From assembly GCA_016213725.1 (NCBI GenBank), contig JACQZS010000232.1:1-44634 (forward strand): DNA of 44,634 nt, read 5' to 3'. This stretch comes from Acidobacteriota bacterium. Its GTDB lineage: Bacteria; Acidobacteriota; Terriglobia; Bryobacterales; Bryobacteraceae. The position numbers were made by a program, and so were the translations under genes. Below the pieces are notes generated by a model. It made no database searches. It had not been told where the DNA came from and saw only the letters and a program-made list of their open reading frames with translations. Within the stretch, counting starts at the first letter, position 1. Each line of letters starts with the position of its first letter. Shown piece by piece: positions 25,574-33,763 of the stretch.

Positions 25574-26336
25574 GGAGCTGCTGCCAGACGGGGCCGAAGA
25601 CGTGGAAGTCGATGCCGCATCGCTGGAGCAGTGCGCGGTCGCGGGCAATTTCGAGGGCGGGGCCGATGGCTTCGATCCTGCCTTTGTGGACGACGGCGAG
25701 GCGATCGACGGAAGCGATGGCCGGGAGGATCTCCTGCGAGATGAGGAGGACGGTGGCGCGGAGGTTGCGGATGAGGCCGACGAGCTGCTCGACCATGCCG
25801 GGGTCGAGGTTGGCAAAGGGTTCGTCGAAGGCGATGACCTGGGGGCGCATGGCGAGGACGGTGGCGAGGGCGGCGCGGCGCTTTTCGCCGACGGAGAGTT
25901 CGTGAGTGGAGCGGTGCTCGTAGCCTTCCAGGCGCATTTCGGAGAGAGCGATGCGGACCCGTTCGGCGGTCTCTTCCTCGCTGCAGCCGAGATTGCGAGG
26001 ACCGAAGGCGACGTCTTCGCCGACGGTGGGGGTGAAGAGCTGGTCGTCGGGATTCTGGAAGACAATTCCGACTTTGGAGCGGATCTCGCGGAGGTTTGCG
26101 GAGGCGACTTCCTGGCCACCGATGCGCACGACTCCGCCGGCCGGCTTGAGGATGCCGTTGAGGTGGAGGAGGAAGGTGGACTTGCCGGCGCCGGAGGGGC
26201 CGATGAAGCCTACGCGCTCACCGGGCTCGATTTTGACGCTGAAGCCGTCGAGGGCGGCGCGGCCGTCGCCGTAGCGATAGATCAGGCCCTCGGCTTCGAC
26301 GCCGCAGGGCTCGTGCGGAGCAACTAGCTGCGCCAC
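25557..26336 (-). CDS. nikO: ECF transporter ATPase, CbiO/NikO, with altered signature and H-loop
   Basis: 259-residue ABC ATPase. Walker A GPSGAGKST (46-54), Q-loop FQNPDDQLF (Q94), Walker B VIAFDEP (167-173) and D-loop ANLDP are normal for CbiO. Two positions are unusual: the signature reads LSVGE (147-151) instead of LSGGQ/E, and the H-loop reads LLISQEI with Gln201 in place of the switch His. A single base (CAG for CAC/CAT) would explain the last change. It would drive NikMQ-mediated uptake, perhaps slowly, if the changes are real. It begins 13 bases before the upstream phosphoesterase gene stops, so cotranscription with it is likely. Confidence 0.92.
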   Translation of the reverse strand: MAQLVAPHEPCGVEAEGLIYRYGDGRAALDGFSVKIEPGERVGFIGPSGAGKSTFLLHLNGILKPAGGVVRIGGQEVASANLREIRSKVGIVFQNPDDQLFTPTVGEDVAFGPRNLGCSEEETAERVRIALSEMRLEGYEHRSTHELSVGEKRRAALATVLAMRPQVIAFDEPFANLDPGMVEQLVGLIRNLRATVLLISQEILPAIASVDRLAVVHKGRIEAIGPALEIARDRALLQRCGIDFHVFGPVWQQLLNGAL

Positions 26337-27193
26337 GGCAGTACGACGGTCTTCCCGTTCTTCTCCTGGTTACCGCCGAGGGAGCGGAGGGTGAAGGCAC
26401 CGCCGGTCTTGCTGAGCTTGACCTCAACCCAGCCGACGGGCTCGGCGTCGTTGAAGTTGTAGCCGACCGACGGCAGATTGACGAGGTGGATGCCCTGCCA
26501 GAGGTCGAAGCCATAGCGGTGGGAGTGTCCGTAGACGATGGCTTTGACCTTGCGCTGATCCTTGACGATGTCGAAGAAGCGCGGGGCGTCGAGCAGGGCA
26601 TCGTCGCCGTCGCTGAGAGTGTGATGAACGAAGATGACGGTGGGCAGATCGCTGGAGGTTTGGAGGAACTCGGCAAGCCAGGCGCGCTGGGTCTTGCCGA
26701 GGAGGCCGGGGACGATGTCGGCGCGCTGGTTGGAATCGAGGACGATGAAGCGGGCGAGCGGGCCTTCGACGACGAGGGTGTGTTTGTCGCGGACACTCTG
26801 GGCGCCCTGCTGGGCGGTTCCGAAAGAGGCGAGGAAGTTCTTGCGGTCGTCGTGATTGCCGAGGGCGAGGGCAAGGGGCATGGCTGAGGAGACAGGTGCG
26901 AGGATCGACTTGAGATTGGCGTAGTCTCCGGCGAGGCCCTTATTGCGGGCAAGGTCACCGCAGACGAGAGCGCCTTGAGGCTTGGCGGCGAGGAGCTGAG
27001 ATACGGCCTGCTTGAGATTCTCGTGGGGCTTGAAGCCGCGCGACTGATCGGCCGGATCTTCGGCGATGTGGGTATCGGACAGCAGCGCCCAATGCATTTC
27101 CGCTTCGGCGGAGCGGAGCAGGGTGGCGGCGCCGCTGGCTACAGAAAGCGAGAAGGCGCGACGCGAAAGTCCGGGCAGGGTCAGGTAGGCCAT
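26324..27193 (-). CDS. Exported calcineurin-like metallophosphoesterase
   Basis: 289 residues. A Tat-like leader (LSRRAFSLSVASGAATLL) precedes the metallophosphoesterase core with its metal-ligand blocks in order: SDTH (39-42), CGD (78-80), GNHDD (112-116), VHHT and GHSH. It should hydrolyse a phosphoester outside the cytoplasm; the substrate cannot be told, and cyclic-nucleotide or phospholipid phosphodiesterases are the closest in motif layout. The ATG at 27193 starts the leader; the frame stays open upstream through fadJ but without sense. It lies 34 bases after the beta-oxidation gene and overlaps nikO. Confidence 0.85.
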   Translation of the reverse strand: MAYLTLPGLSRRAFSLSVASGAATLLRSAEAEMHWALLSDTHIAEDPADQSRGFKPHENLKQAVSQLLAAKPQGALVCGDLARNKGLAGDYANLKSILAPVSSAMPLALALGNHDDRKNFLASFGTAQQGAQSVRDKHTLVVEGPLARFIVLDSNQRADIVPGLLGKTQRAWLAEFLQTSSDLPTVIFVHHTLSDGDDALLDAPRFFDIVKDQRKVKAIVYGHSHRYGFDLWQGIHLVNLPSVGYNFNDAEPVGWVEVKLSKTGGAFTLRSLGGNQEKNGKTVVLPWRS

Positions 27194-27227
27194 ATCTCTT
27201 ATGAGTCTACCGCCGAGCGACTTGCGG

Positions 27228-29270
27228 CTAGCGCCACAGGGCGGGTTTCCACTGCGGGCCCTCTTCGTCGTAAAGAGCATCGAGGCGCCGGCGGACATTG
27301 TCGAGGCCGAGGGATTCGGCGTAGTGCATAGGGCCGCCGCGCCAGGCGGGGAAGCCGAAGCCGTGGACCAGGACGATGTCGATGTCGGAGGGCTTTTCGG
27401 CGATGCCTTCTTCGAGCAGGCGTCCGCCTTCGTTGATGAGGGCGAGGAGGCAGCGTTCGCGGATCTCGCGTTCGTTCCACTGGCGCTGCTCGATGCCCTG
27501 CCAGGAGGCGTATTCGCGGACGAGGCGCTCGACCTCGGGGTCAGGAGAGGGGCGGCGGGCGTCGTCGTAGAGATACCAGCCGGAGCGGGTCTTCTGGCCG
27601 TAGCGGCCGAGCTTATAGAGTTCGTCTTCGAAGGTGGTGACGGGGGTGTGGGGTAGGCCAGCCTGGAGGGCGGCCTGGCGGATGAGCCAATAGACGTCGA
27701 GGCCGACGAGGTCGCCGACGGCGAGCGGACCCATGGCGAAGCCCCAGGAGGTGATGGCCGCATCGACCTGTTGCACGGAGCAGCCGCGCTCAATGAGGGA
27801 GACGGCCTGGGCGCGGTAGGGCGCGTACATGCGATTGCCGATGAAGCCGAAGCAGTTGCCGGAGAGCACGCAGACCTTCTTGAGGCGGCGGCCGGTATCG
27901 AGGAGAGTGGCGAGGGTTTCCGGAGCGGAGGCGCGGCCCTTGACGACTTCAAGCAGGCGCATGACGTTGGCGGGGCTGAAGAAGTGCATGCCGGCTACGG
28001 ATTCGGGGCGGCGGGTGACGGCGGCGATGGCGTCGATGTTGAGGGTGGAGGTGTTGGTGGCGAGAATAGCGCCGGGGCGGGCGATGCGGTCGAGGTCGAG
28101 GAAGAGGCGTTGCTTGAGGCTGAGCTCCTCATAGACGGCCTCGACAACGAGGTCGGCCGTTTCGAAGCCCTCGAAGTCAGGGACGGTTTGGATGAGGGCG
28201 AGGCGGGCTTCGACATCAGCTTGCGTGAGGCGTCCCTTGCGGGCGGTGGCTTCGTAATTCTTACGGATAGTCTCGAGGGCGCGTTCGAGGTGGGTGGCGG
28301 AGGTATCGGTGAGGAGGACGGGGATGCCGGCGTTGGCGAAGCACATGGCGATGCCGGAGCCCATCATGCCGGCGCCGGCGACGGCGGCGCGCTGGACGGG
28401 CGAAAGGCGGGAAGCTTCGAGTTTTCCAGCGGCGCGTTCAGCAAAGAAGATGTGGATGAGTGCTTGAGACTGCGAGCCATACAGGCACTCTTCGAAGCGC
28501 CGGTTTTCGTAGGCCAAGCCCTCAGGGAAGGGGAGACGGGAGGTGGCGGCGACGCATTCGATGCCGGCGAGCGGGGCGGTCTGAGAGGGCATGCGCTTGC
28601 GGCATTGGTCGAGGAAGAGAGCGGCGAGGGATTCGGCCTCGGCGGGGGAGAGGAGTTTGGAGGTGAGTTCGCGGGTGCGGCGGACGGCGGCCCCGGAGGC
28701 AACCATGGCGATGACGGCCTGAACAAGATCACCGTCGACCAGTTGATCGACGATTCCGGCATGGAGGGCCTCTTCGGCGGTGAGGGGATCTCCGAAGGCG
28801 ATCATCTTGAGGGCGAGTTCTGTGCCGGCGAGACGGGGCAGGCGCTGCGTGCCGCCGGCGCCTGGGATGAGGCCGAGCTTGACCTCGGGCTGGCCGAGAG
28901 CGGCAGTGCGCGCGGCGACGCGCCAGTGGCAGGCCATGGCGAGTTCGAGGCCGCCGCCGAGGGCTGCTCCGTTGATGGCAGCGATGATGGGCTTGGGCGA
29001 GTCTTCGACGGCATTCACCAGGCTCTGCCACTCAATGGGAGGGAGTTCTCCGGCCACGATTTTTGGGAAGGCTCTGATATCCGCGCCTCCGACGAAGGCC
29101 TTGCCGGCTCCAGTGAGGATGATGGCCTGGATGGCGTCCTGTTTTGCGGCCTCGGAGATGGCGGCGGCCAACTGCTCCAGAATCTCGCGAGTCAACGCGT
29201 TGACAGGCGGGTTGTCGAGCGTGAGAAGGAGGCAGTCGCCGAGGTGACTGCTGACCACGGTATTGCTCAT
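27228..29270 (-). CDS. fadJ: Bifunctional enoyl-CoA hydratase / 3-hydroxyacyl-CoA dehydrogenase (FadB/FadJ type)
   Basis: 680-residue fusion of two beta-oxidation activities. The crotonase domain (about 1-190) has the oxyanion segment GGADIRAF and both acid residues, in LGGGLELA and [11 protein letters not shown]. The NAD-dependent dehydrogenase (about 290-670) has [10 protein letters not shown], the catalytic-His block [15 protein letters not shown] and CFGFIGNRM. It hydrates enoyl-CoA and oxidises the 3-hydroxy product. No thiolase gene is adjacent; a divergent hotdog thioesterase starts 23 bases away. The ATG at 29270 is well placed for the crotonase N-terminus. FadB and FadJ cannot be separated from sequence alone. 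Confidence 0.93.
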   Translation of the reverse strand: MSNTVVSSHLGDCLLLTLDNPPVNALTREILEQLAAAISEAAKQDAIQAIILTGAGKAFVGGADIRAFPKIVAGELPPIEWQSLVNAVEDSPKPIIAAINGAALGGGLELAMACHWRVAARTAALGQPEVKLGLIPGAGGTQRLPRLAGTELALKMIAFGDPLTAEEALHAGIVDQLVDGDLVQAVIAMVASGAAVRRTRELTSKLLSPAEAESLAALFLDQCRKRMPSQTAPLAGIECVAATSRLPFPEGLAYENRRFEECLYGSQSQALIHIFFAERAAGKLEASRLSPVQRAAVAGAGMMGSGIAMCFANAGIPVLLTDTSATHLERALETIRKNYEATARKGRLTQADVEARLALIQTVPDFEGFETADLVVEAVYEELSLKQRLFLDLDRIARPGAILATNTSTLNIDAIAAVTRRPESVAGMHFFSPANVMRLLEVVKGRASAPETLATLLDTGRRLKKVCVLSGNCFGFIGNRMYAPYRAQAVSLIERGCSVQQVDAAITSWGFAMGPLAVGDLVGLDVYWLIRQAALQAGLPHTPVTTFEDELYKLGRYGQKTRSGWYLYDDARRPSPDPEVERLVREYASWQGIEQRQWNEREIRERCLLALINEGGRLLEEGIAEKPSDIDIVLVHGFGFPAWRGGPMHYAESLGLDNVRRRLDALYDEEGPQWKPALWR

Positions 29271-29277
29271 TGCTTCT

Positions 29278-29287
29278 GTCCTACACT
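29278..29287. promoter_or_regulatory. Candidate shared divergent -10 region
   Basis: The 23-base gap between fadJ (minus) and the thioesterase (plus) holds TACACT on the plus strand (29282-29287) and TAGGAC on the minus strand (29283-29278), sharing their TA step. Predicted starts fall within a base or two of each start codon, which would give leaderless transcripts. The matches are partial. Confidence 0.3.
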
Positions 29288-29293
29288 GGTGAT

Positions 29294-29728
29294 TTGAAAC
29301 CCATTCCCCTCAACAAGCAAGAGTTGAATGCGCTGATCACCAAAATGCCATTCAATCACCATTTGGGCCTGAAGGTCACGCGTGTGTGGGCAGATGGGAT
29401 CACGCTGGAGTGCGCCATTCTGGACACGTTCCGGAATGGGTTGGGGACGCTGCACGGAGGCGTGACGGCGACGCTAGTGGATGTGGCCGCGGGATTGGCG
29501 ACGATCGGATTCAGCGGGGGCCGGGCGGCGACGACGGTGGAGTTGAAGACGAACTATCTGCGGCCGGCGGTGCATGGGAAAGTGCACGCGCGTTCGCGGA
29601 TCCGGAAGGCGGGCAAGACGCTGACGTTCGTAGAGGTGGAGATCAAGGACGACCACGGGCACCTGGTGGCGACGGGGACGGCGACGTACATGACACTGGA
29701 GGGCGGGTTTCCGGGGGTGAAGGGCTGA
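29294..29728 (+). CDS. Hotdog-fold thioesterase, PaaI family
   Basis: About 144 residues. The signature LGTLHGGVTATLVDVAAGLA carries the HGG motif and downstream Asp of PaaI-type acyl-CoA thioesterases; VELKTNYLRPAVHGKVHARS and GTATYMTLEG complete the fold. It hydrolyses acyl- or aryl-CoA thioesters, often to rescue dead-end CoA adducts, which suits the divergent beta-oxidation gene. The start is uncertain: no ATG lies upstream of the conserved region except 29345, which would cut into it; TTG 29294 is used here, and TTG 29270 is possible but abuts the fadJ start. Confidence 0.85.
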   Translation: MKPIPLNKQELNALITKMPFNHHLGLKVTRVWADGITLECAILDTFRNGLGTLHGGVTATLVDVAAGLATIGFSGGRAATTVELKTNYLRPAVHGKVHARSRIRKAGKTLTFVEVEIKDDHGHLVATGTATYMTLEGGFPGVKG

Positions 29729-29768
29729 AGGGGTGGAGGTGGTAGGGGGGAACCCCGGACTGGCGTCC

Positions 29769-29802
29769 GGGGGAATTCATCGGTAGCGCCTGCGGCGCGG
29801 CT
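29769..29802 (+). repeat. Direct repeat, copy 1, with internal hairpin
   Basis: 34 bases identical to copy 2 (29824-29857), spaced 55 bases apart. Each copy begins GGGGGAATTCATCGG and contains GCGCC-TGC-GGCGC, a five-base stem with a three-base loop. The sequences before the copies, TGGCGTC (29761-29767) and GACGCCA (29817-29823), are mutually inverted. Confidence 0.88.
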
Positions 29803-29823
29803 TGTCTAGGCGGCCTGACGCCA

Positions 29824-29857
29824 GGGGGAATTCATCGGTAGCGCCTGCGGCGCGGCT
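29824..29857 (+). repeat. Direct repeat, copy 2, reaching a stop codon
   Basis: Identical to copy 1 over 34 bases. Its last two bases form part of the TAG stop of the DapA-family gene on the minus strand, so the element begins exactly at the 3' end of that gene. This looks like a small intergenic repeat of the REP/MITE kind; no transposase is present. Confidence 0.88.
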
Positions 29858-30824
29858 AATCTAGCAGGTGGGGGTAGGCGGCCATGACGCGATCGATCTC
29901 CTCGAGTTGGCCGGGGGAGAGGTCCTCGTTGGGATCGAGGCAGGCGCGGGTGGCCATGCGGCCCTGGCGGACGAGGACTTCGTGGATGCCGGCGATGCAG
30001 CCGTGGAAGTGGTTGGCGGCATCGAAGAGGGCTGCGTTCAGGTCAGTGAGTTGGACGCCCAGAGCGAGCAGCAGGGAGTGATTCTCACCCTGGTGGACGC
30101 GGTTGAGGAGTTGAACGGCGCTCCTGGTGCCGACGGACCATTGGCCGAGGAGGCCGCCGCAGATGCGGAGGGTGGTGCCGGCGATGGTGAACGGGGTGAG
30201 GAGGTCGGCGACGATGTTGTCGTCGTTGCCGGTGTAGAGGGCGATTTCGGAGGCGCGGCCGGATTCGGCGACGGCGCGAACGACATCGAGGGTCTGATAG
30301 CGATTGAACGGCGCCATTTTGATGGCGATGAGGGATTCGAGCTCAGCGGCTCCGCGCCAGAACTCGTAGGGCAGGGCGCGGCCGCCGACGGCGGGCTGGA
30401 GATAGAAGCCGAAGACGGGGAGGACGCGGCCGATTTCGCGGAGGTGTTCGATCATCTCCGGGATGGTGGCGTGCTTGAGAGCGGAGAGGGAGACCAGCGC
30501 GCAATGGTAGCCGAGAGAGGCGGCGAGTTCAGCTTCCTTTACCGCCTGGGCAGTGGGGCCGCAGGCACCGGCGACGAGGATGGTGTCGCTGTTGCGGGCC
30601 TCTTCGGCGGCGAATTGGAGGACGGGTTTCAGGAGATTGTGTTGGGGATCCCGGATGGTGAATTGAGTGGTATGGACTCCGACGGCGATGCCGCCGGCGC
30701 CGGAGTCGATGTAGTAGCGCGTCAGGGCGCGCTGGTTCGGCTCGTCGAAGCCGCGGCCGGCAGTGAGGCAGAGGGGGTGGGCCGGGATTACCAAGCCGTG
30801 CTGGAGGCGTTCGCGCCAACTCAT
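29856..30824 (-). CDS. DapA-superfamily lyase/synthase
   Basis: 322 residues with the TIM-barrel pattern of the dihydrodipicolinate synthase / N-acetylneuraminate lyase family. Lys169 in AIKMAPFN is the expected Schiff-base residue and Tyr141 in FGFYLQP the partner tyrosine; the N-terminal GAGGIAVGVHTTQF replaces the usual GTTGE loop, which suggests a substrate other than that of DapA. Members of this family cleave or form 2-keto-acid sugars or similar compounds. It begins 12 bases after the LamG/FG-GAP gene, probably in one transcript. Exact substrate unknown. Confidence 0.83.
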   Translation of the reverse strand: MSWRERLQHGLVIPAHPLCLTAGRGFDEPNQRALTRYYIDSGAGGIAVGVHTTQFTIRDPQHNLLKPVLQFAAEEARNSDTILVAGACGPTAQAVKEAELAASLGYHCALVSLSALKHATIPEMIEHLREIGRVLPVFGFYLQPAVGGRALPYEFWRGAAELESLIAIKMAPFNRYQTLDVVRAVAESGRASEIALYTGNDDNIVADLLTPFTIAGTTLRICGGLLGQWSVGTRSAVQLLNRVHQGENHSLLLALGVQLTDLNAALFDAANHFHGCIAGIHEVLVRQGRMATRACLDPNEDLSPGQLEEIDRVMAAYPHLLD

Positions 30825-30836
30825 ATGGGAATTGTC

Positions 30837-33671
30837 CTACAGAGCGGGGGCGGGTAGGAATCCGATGGGCCAAATCAGGGAAACAGTGGCCTGGAGGCGG
30901 CGGCCGTCGGGGACGAAGAACTGCACCCAAGTGTCGGGCTGAGTGGGGGGCAAATCGACGACGATTTCGACGATGCCGGCGAGGCCTTCCGGGGCATAGG
31001 TCATGGAGACGGGAGTGAGGGGCGCGGGGGCCGGGGAGAAGAACTGTCCGAGGCGGACGGGGATGGGGACGGCGGGCTGGAAGGGGCGGGTCTCGGTGAG
31101 AGAGTTGTCGGAGAGGGGGGACTGGTCCTGCCCGGCGCCGGTGACACGGAAGGCGACGCGGTCGCCCCACTTGAGAGGCGTGGAGGGAGAGATTCTGGTG
31201 CGGGAGTCGCCATCGACCTTCCAGGCGTCGGCGAGGAAATAGGCCATGCCGTTTTCGAAGAAGACAGGGGCGGCATAGGCCATGGGGACCGTGGGAGAAA
31301 CGAAGACGTTGATGGGCGCGGAGGCGAGGTCCTGATAGGAGACGCGGACGGTGGAGATCCATTGGCCGGCGACGGCGAAGGGGACGATGGCGACGATTTC
31401 CTTTTCGGAGACGGAGACGAGGCGGGCGGGGGTGGAGTCGAAGGAGACGGAGACGCCTGAGAGGGAGTCGGGGAGGGGCGTGCCGGGCACTTCGACAGCG
31501 GAGACGGGTTCGGCTGGGCCCAGATTCCTGCCGCGGATGCGGACGCGCATGCCGGGGGCGATGGCTTCGGGGCTGAGGCTGGAGTCGCTAAGAACGGAGA
31601 GGGGGCCGAGGAGGGGGGCAGTGCTCGGGGTGGCTGGGGAGGGCGCGGGGGCATCGCGTTTATTGAGGCCGATGACGAGCATGGCTTTGCCCGCGCCGTC
31701 GGACTGGCCGTAGGTGATGTCGGCGCGTCCGTCGCCGTCGAAGTCGCCGGTGGTGAAGGCGCCGGTGGTGAGGAACGGGAGGTAGTCAGAGACGTTGGCG
31801 AAGTTCGAGCCCGTGTTGAGGTAGAGCCGCCAGAAATCGCCGGCGCGGTTGAGGAGGAGGTCGGGGTAGCCGTCGCCATTGAAATCCGTGAGGAACATGT
31901 CGCCGGAGTCGATGGCGTGGTTGGCGGGAAGAGAGCCGCGCTGGACGAAGGGTTCCGGGAGCCAGTCGAGCGTGCGGTCCTCGTAGGTGCCGTCGCCGCG
32001 GTTGAGGAGGACCTGGAAGCCGGCGTGGGAGACGGCTTCGACGGAGAGGACGAGATCGGGTGCGCCGTCCCGGTTGAGGTCGCCGACGACCGCGCGGCGG
32101 GAGGAGCTATTCGGGCCGCCGATTTTTGGGGGCAGCGCGCCGGGGAGCATATCGAGGAAGCGGCCCGTGCCGTCGTTGAGGAGGAGCAGGTCGTCGTAGC
32201 CCTTGCCGACACCGAGGAAGAGGTCTGGGGCGCCGTCGCGGTTGGCGTCGAGAAAGCGGGAGGAGAATGCGACGCGCTTGGAGAGGGATGGGGGGAGGCG
32301 GCTGTTGTCGATGGCGAAGCTGCCGTTGCCGTCGTTTTTCATGACGGTCATGCGGAACCAGGGGGCTTCTGCGGCGAGGTTGATGTCGGCGAGGAAGAGG
32401 TCGAGGTTGCCGTCGTTGTCGATATCGGCGGCGTCGGAATCGTGGGCGAAGCGGTCGCGGATGGGCATGCGGGTGATGGTTTCATCGGCGAGGCGGCCGT
32501 CGGGGGTTTGGAGGAAGACGCGGTTCTGGGCGGGGACAGGGTGGCAGCAGAAGTAATCGGAGCCGGCGTCGATGAGGATCAGATCCGGCCGGCCGTCATG
32601 ATTGAGGTCGTTGACTATACCGCGGTAGGGGCTGAGGACGACGATGGGCGTGTCGCCGAAGATAGCTTTGGTTGCGTCGGTGAAGTGTCCCTGGCCGTCG
32701 TTGCGCCAAGCGTGGATGGTAGGCGGAGAGATGTTGGGGTTGTAAAACGCGCCGCCGACGAGGTCCAGGTCGCCGTCGTTGTCGAAGTCGATGGGGACGA
32801 GCAGGCTGGGGGGGCCTTCGATGGCGGCCTGGGTTTGGGCGGACCAGTCGAAGGGGGTGGCGCGGAAGAGGGCGGGGCGGACCCAGACGGGGCAGTACTG
32901 TTCGACGACGGGGTTGTCGGCGTTGCCGTTGACCAGTTTGGTGCGGGTGGGGTAGAGGAGGGAGGCGGTCTGGGAGCCGGAGAGGTTGCGGAAAGAGTAG
33001 CCGGGACCGTCGTCGAGGGGCCAGAAGGCGACAAGGCCGGGCTCCTTGCCGTCGAAGCGGGTGGACATGGCGGCGCGGATTTCGGAGGCGGAGAGGGCAC
33101 GGTTCCAGATGCCGAACTGGCAGAGGATGCCAACGAAGGAGTTGTAAGCGAAACCGGGGTATCTCGAGCCTGGAGGGTTGAACGAGGCGCCCAGATGCAA
33201 AGGCAGGTTGTTGACGGGCAGCGCGCCGGGGCTGGCCTGCTGGCGGACCTGGGCGCCGTTGAGGTAGACGCGCATGAGGGAGCCGTCGCTGGTGACGGCG
33301 ATGTGGCACCACTGGCGGAGGGGGATGACCTCGGTGGTGGTGGAGGACATCTGGGAACCGGGTGTACCGCGAGTCTGGCCCCAGCCGATGTGGCCGTCGG
33401 CATCGAGGTACAGGCGGAAGGCGAAGAAGGGATCGGTGTCGGGATTGTCGAGGAGTTGCTGGGCAAGGATGGCCCAGTTGCGGCGCTCCTGATAGACCCA
33501 GATCTGAAGTGTGTAAGATGAGCCGAGGTTGGGGCCGGCGCCGGCGGGGAGGACAACGGCGTCAGAGCCGTCGAAGCGGAGTTGCCAGTCCTGGTCGGGT
33601 GGAGCGAGGGTGGACTGGGCGGAGAGCGGGAGGAGGAAGAGCAGGCACAAGAAGAGAAGGCGGGGCGTCAT
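30837..33671 (-). CDS. Large exported LamG / FG-GAP protein with TIGR03437-like C-terminus
   Basis: 944 residues. Signal peptide MTPRLLFLCLLFLLPLSAQ; a LamG/concanavalin-like domain (about 30-225, LQIWVYQERRNWAI ... LVAFWPLDDGPGYSF); then FG-GAP/VCBS repeats (about 265-670) of the DFDNDGDLDLVGG and DLNRDGAPDLVLS kind, whose Asp-rich loops bind calcium in integrin-like propellers. The C-terminal 250 residues (GMRVRIRGRNLGPAE ... VSEKEIVAIVPFAVAGQW) match a TIGR03437-type domain. A cell-surface or secreted glycan-binding role is likely by domain analogy. It is the third protein of this C-terminal class in the window and the only one on the minus strand. Confidence 0.87.
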   Translation of the reverse strand: MTPRLLFLCLLFLLPLSAQSTLAPPDQDWQLRFDGSDAVVLPAGAGPNLGSSYTLQIWVYQERRNWAILAQQLLDNPDTDPFFAFRLYLDADGHIGWGQTRGTPGSQMSSTTTEVIPLRQWCHIAVTSDGSLMRVYLNGAQVRQQASPGALPVNNLPLHLGASFNPPGSRYPGFAYNSFVGILCQFGIWNRALSASEIRAAMSTRFDGKEPGLVAFWPLDDGPGYSFRNLSGSQTASLLYPTRTKLVNGNADNPVVEQYCPVWVRPALFRATPFDWSAQTQAAIEGPPSLLVPIDFDNDGDLDLVGGAFYNPNISPPTIHAWRNDGQGHFTDATKAIFGDTPIVVLSPYRGIVNDLNHDGRPDLILIDAGSDYFCCHPVPAQNRVFLQTPDGRLADETITRMPIRDRFAHDSDAADIDNDGNLDLFLADINLAAEAPWFRMTVMKNDGNGSFAIDNSRLPPSLSKRVAFSSRFLDANRDGAPDLFLGVGKGYDDLLLLNDGTGRFLDMLPGALPPKIGGPNSSSRRAVVGDLNRDGAPDLVLSVEAVSHAGFQVLLNRGDGTYEDRTLDWLPEPFVQRGSLPANHAIDSGDMFLTDFNGDGYPDLLLNRAGDFWRLYLNTGSNFANVSDYLPFLTTGAFTTGDFDGDGRADITYGQSDGAGKAMLVIGLNKRDAPAPSPATPSTAPLLGPLSVLSDSSLSPEAIAPGMRVRIRGRNLGPAEPVSAVEVPGTPLPDSLSGVSVSFDSTPARLVSVSEKEIVAIVPFAVAGQWISTVRVSYQDLASAPINVFVSPTVPMAYAAPVFFENGMAYFLADAWKVDGDSRTRISPSTPLKWGDRVAFRVTGAGQDQSPLSDNSLTETRPFQPAVPIPVRLGQFFSPAPAPLTPVSMTYAPEGLAGIVEIVVDLPPTQPDTWVQFFVPDGRRLQATVSLIWPIGFLPAPAL

Positions 33672-33763
33672 CGTGCGAATCCCAGATCATCCAATTGTGC
33701 CAGAAGATGTTAGCGGGCCAAGCTATCTTTTTGCGGAGCACTAAGAGAAGGCTGTTCCTGTAC

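Noticed and set aside
27771-29297. A 508-codon plus-strand frame opposite fadJ
   Set aside because: Shadow of a well-conserved bifunctional enzyme on the minus strand.
31917-33521. A 534-codon plus-strand frame opposite the LamG/FG-GAP gene
   Set aside because: Same kind of Gly/Val/Glu-rich shadow; the minus strand encodes clear LamG and FG-GAP repeats.
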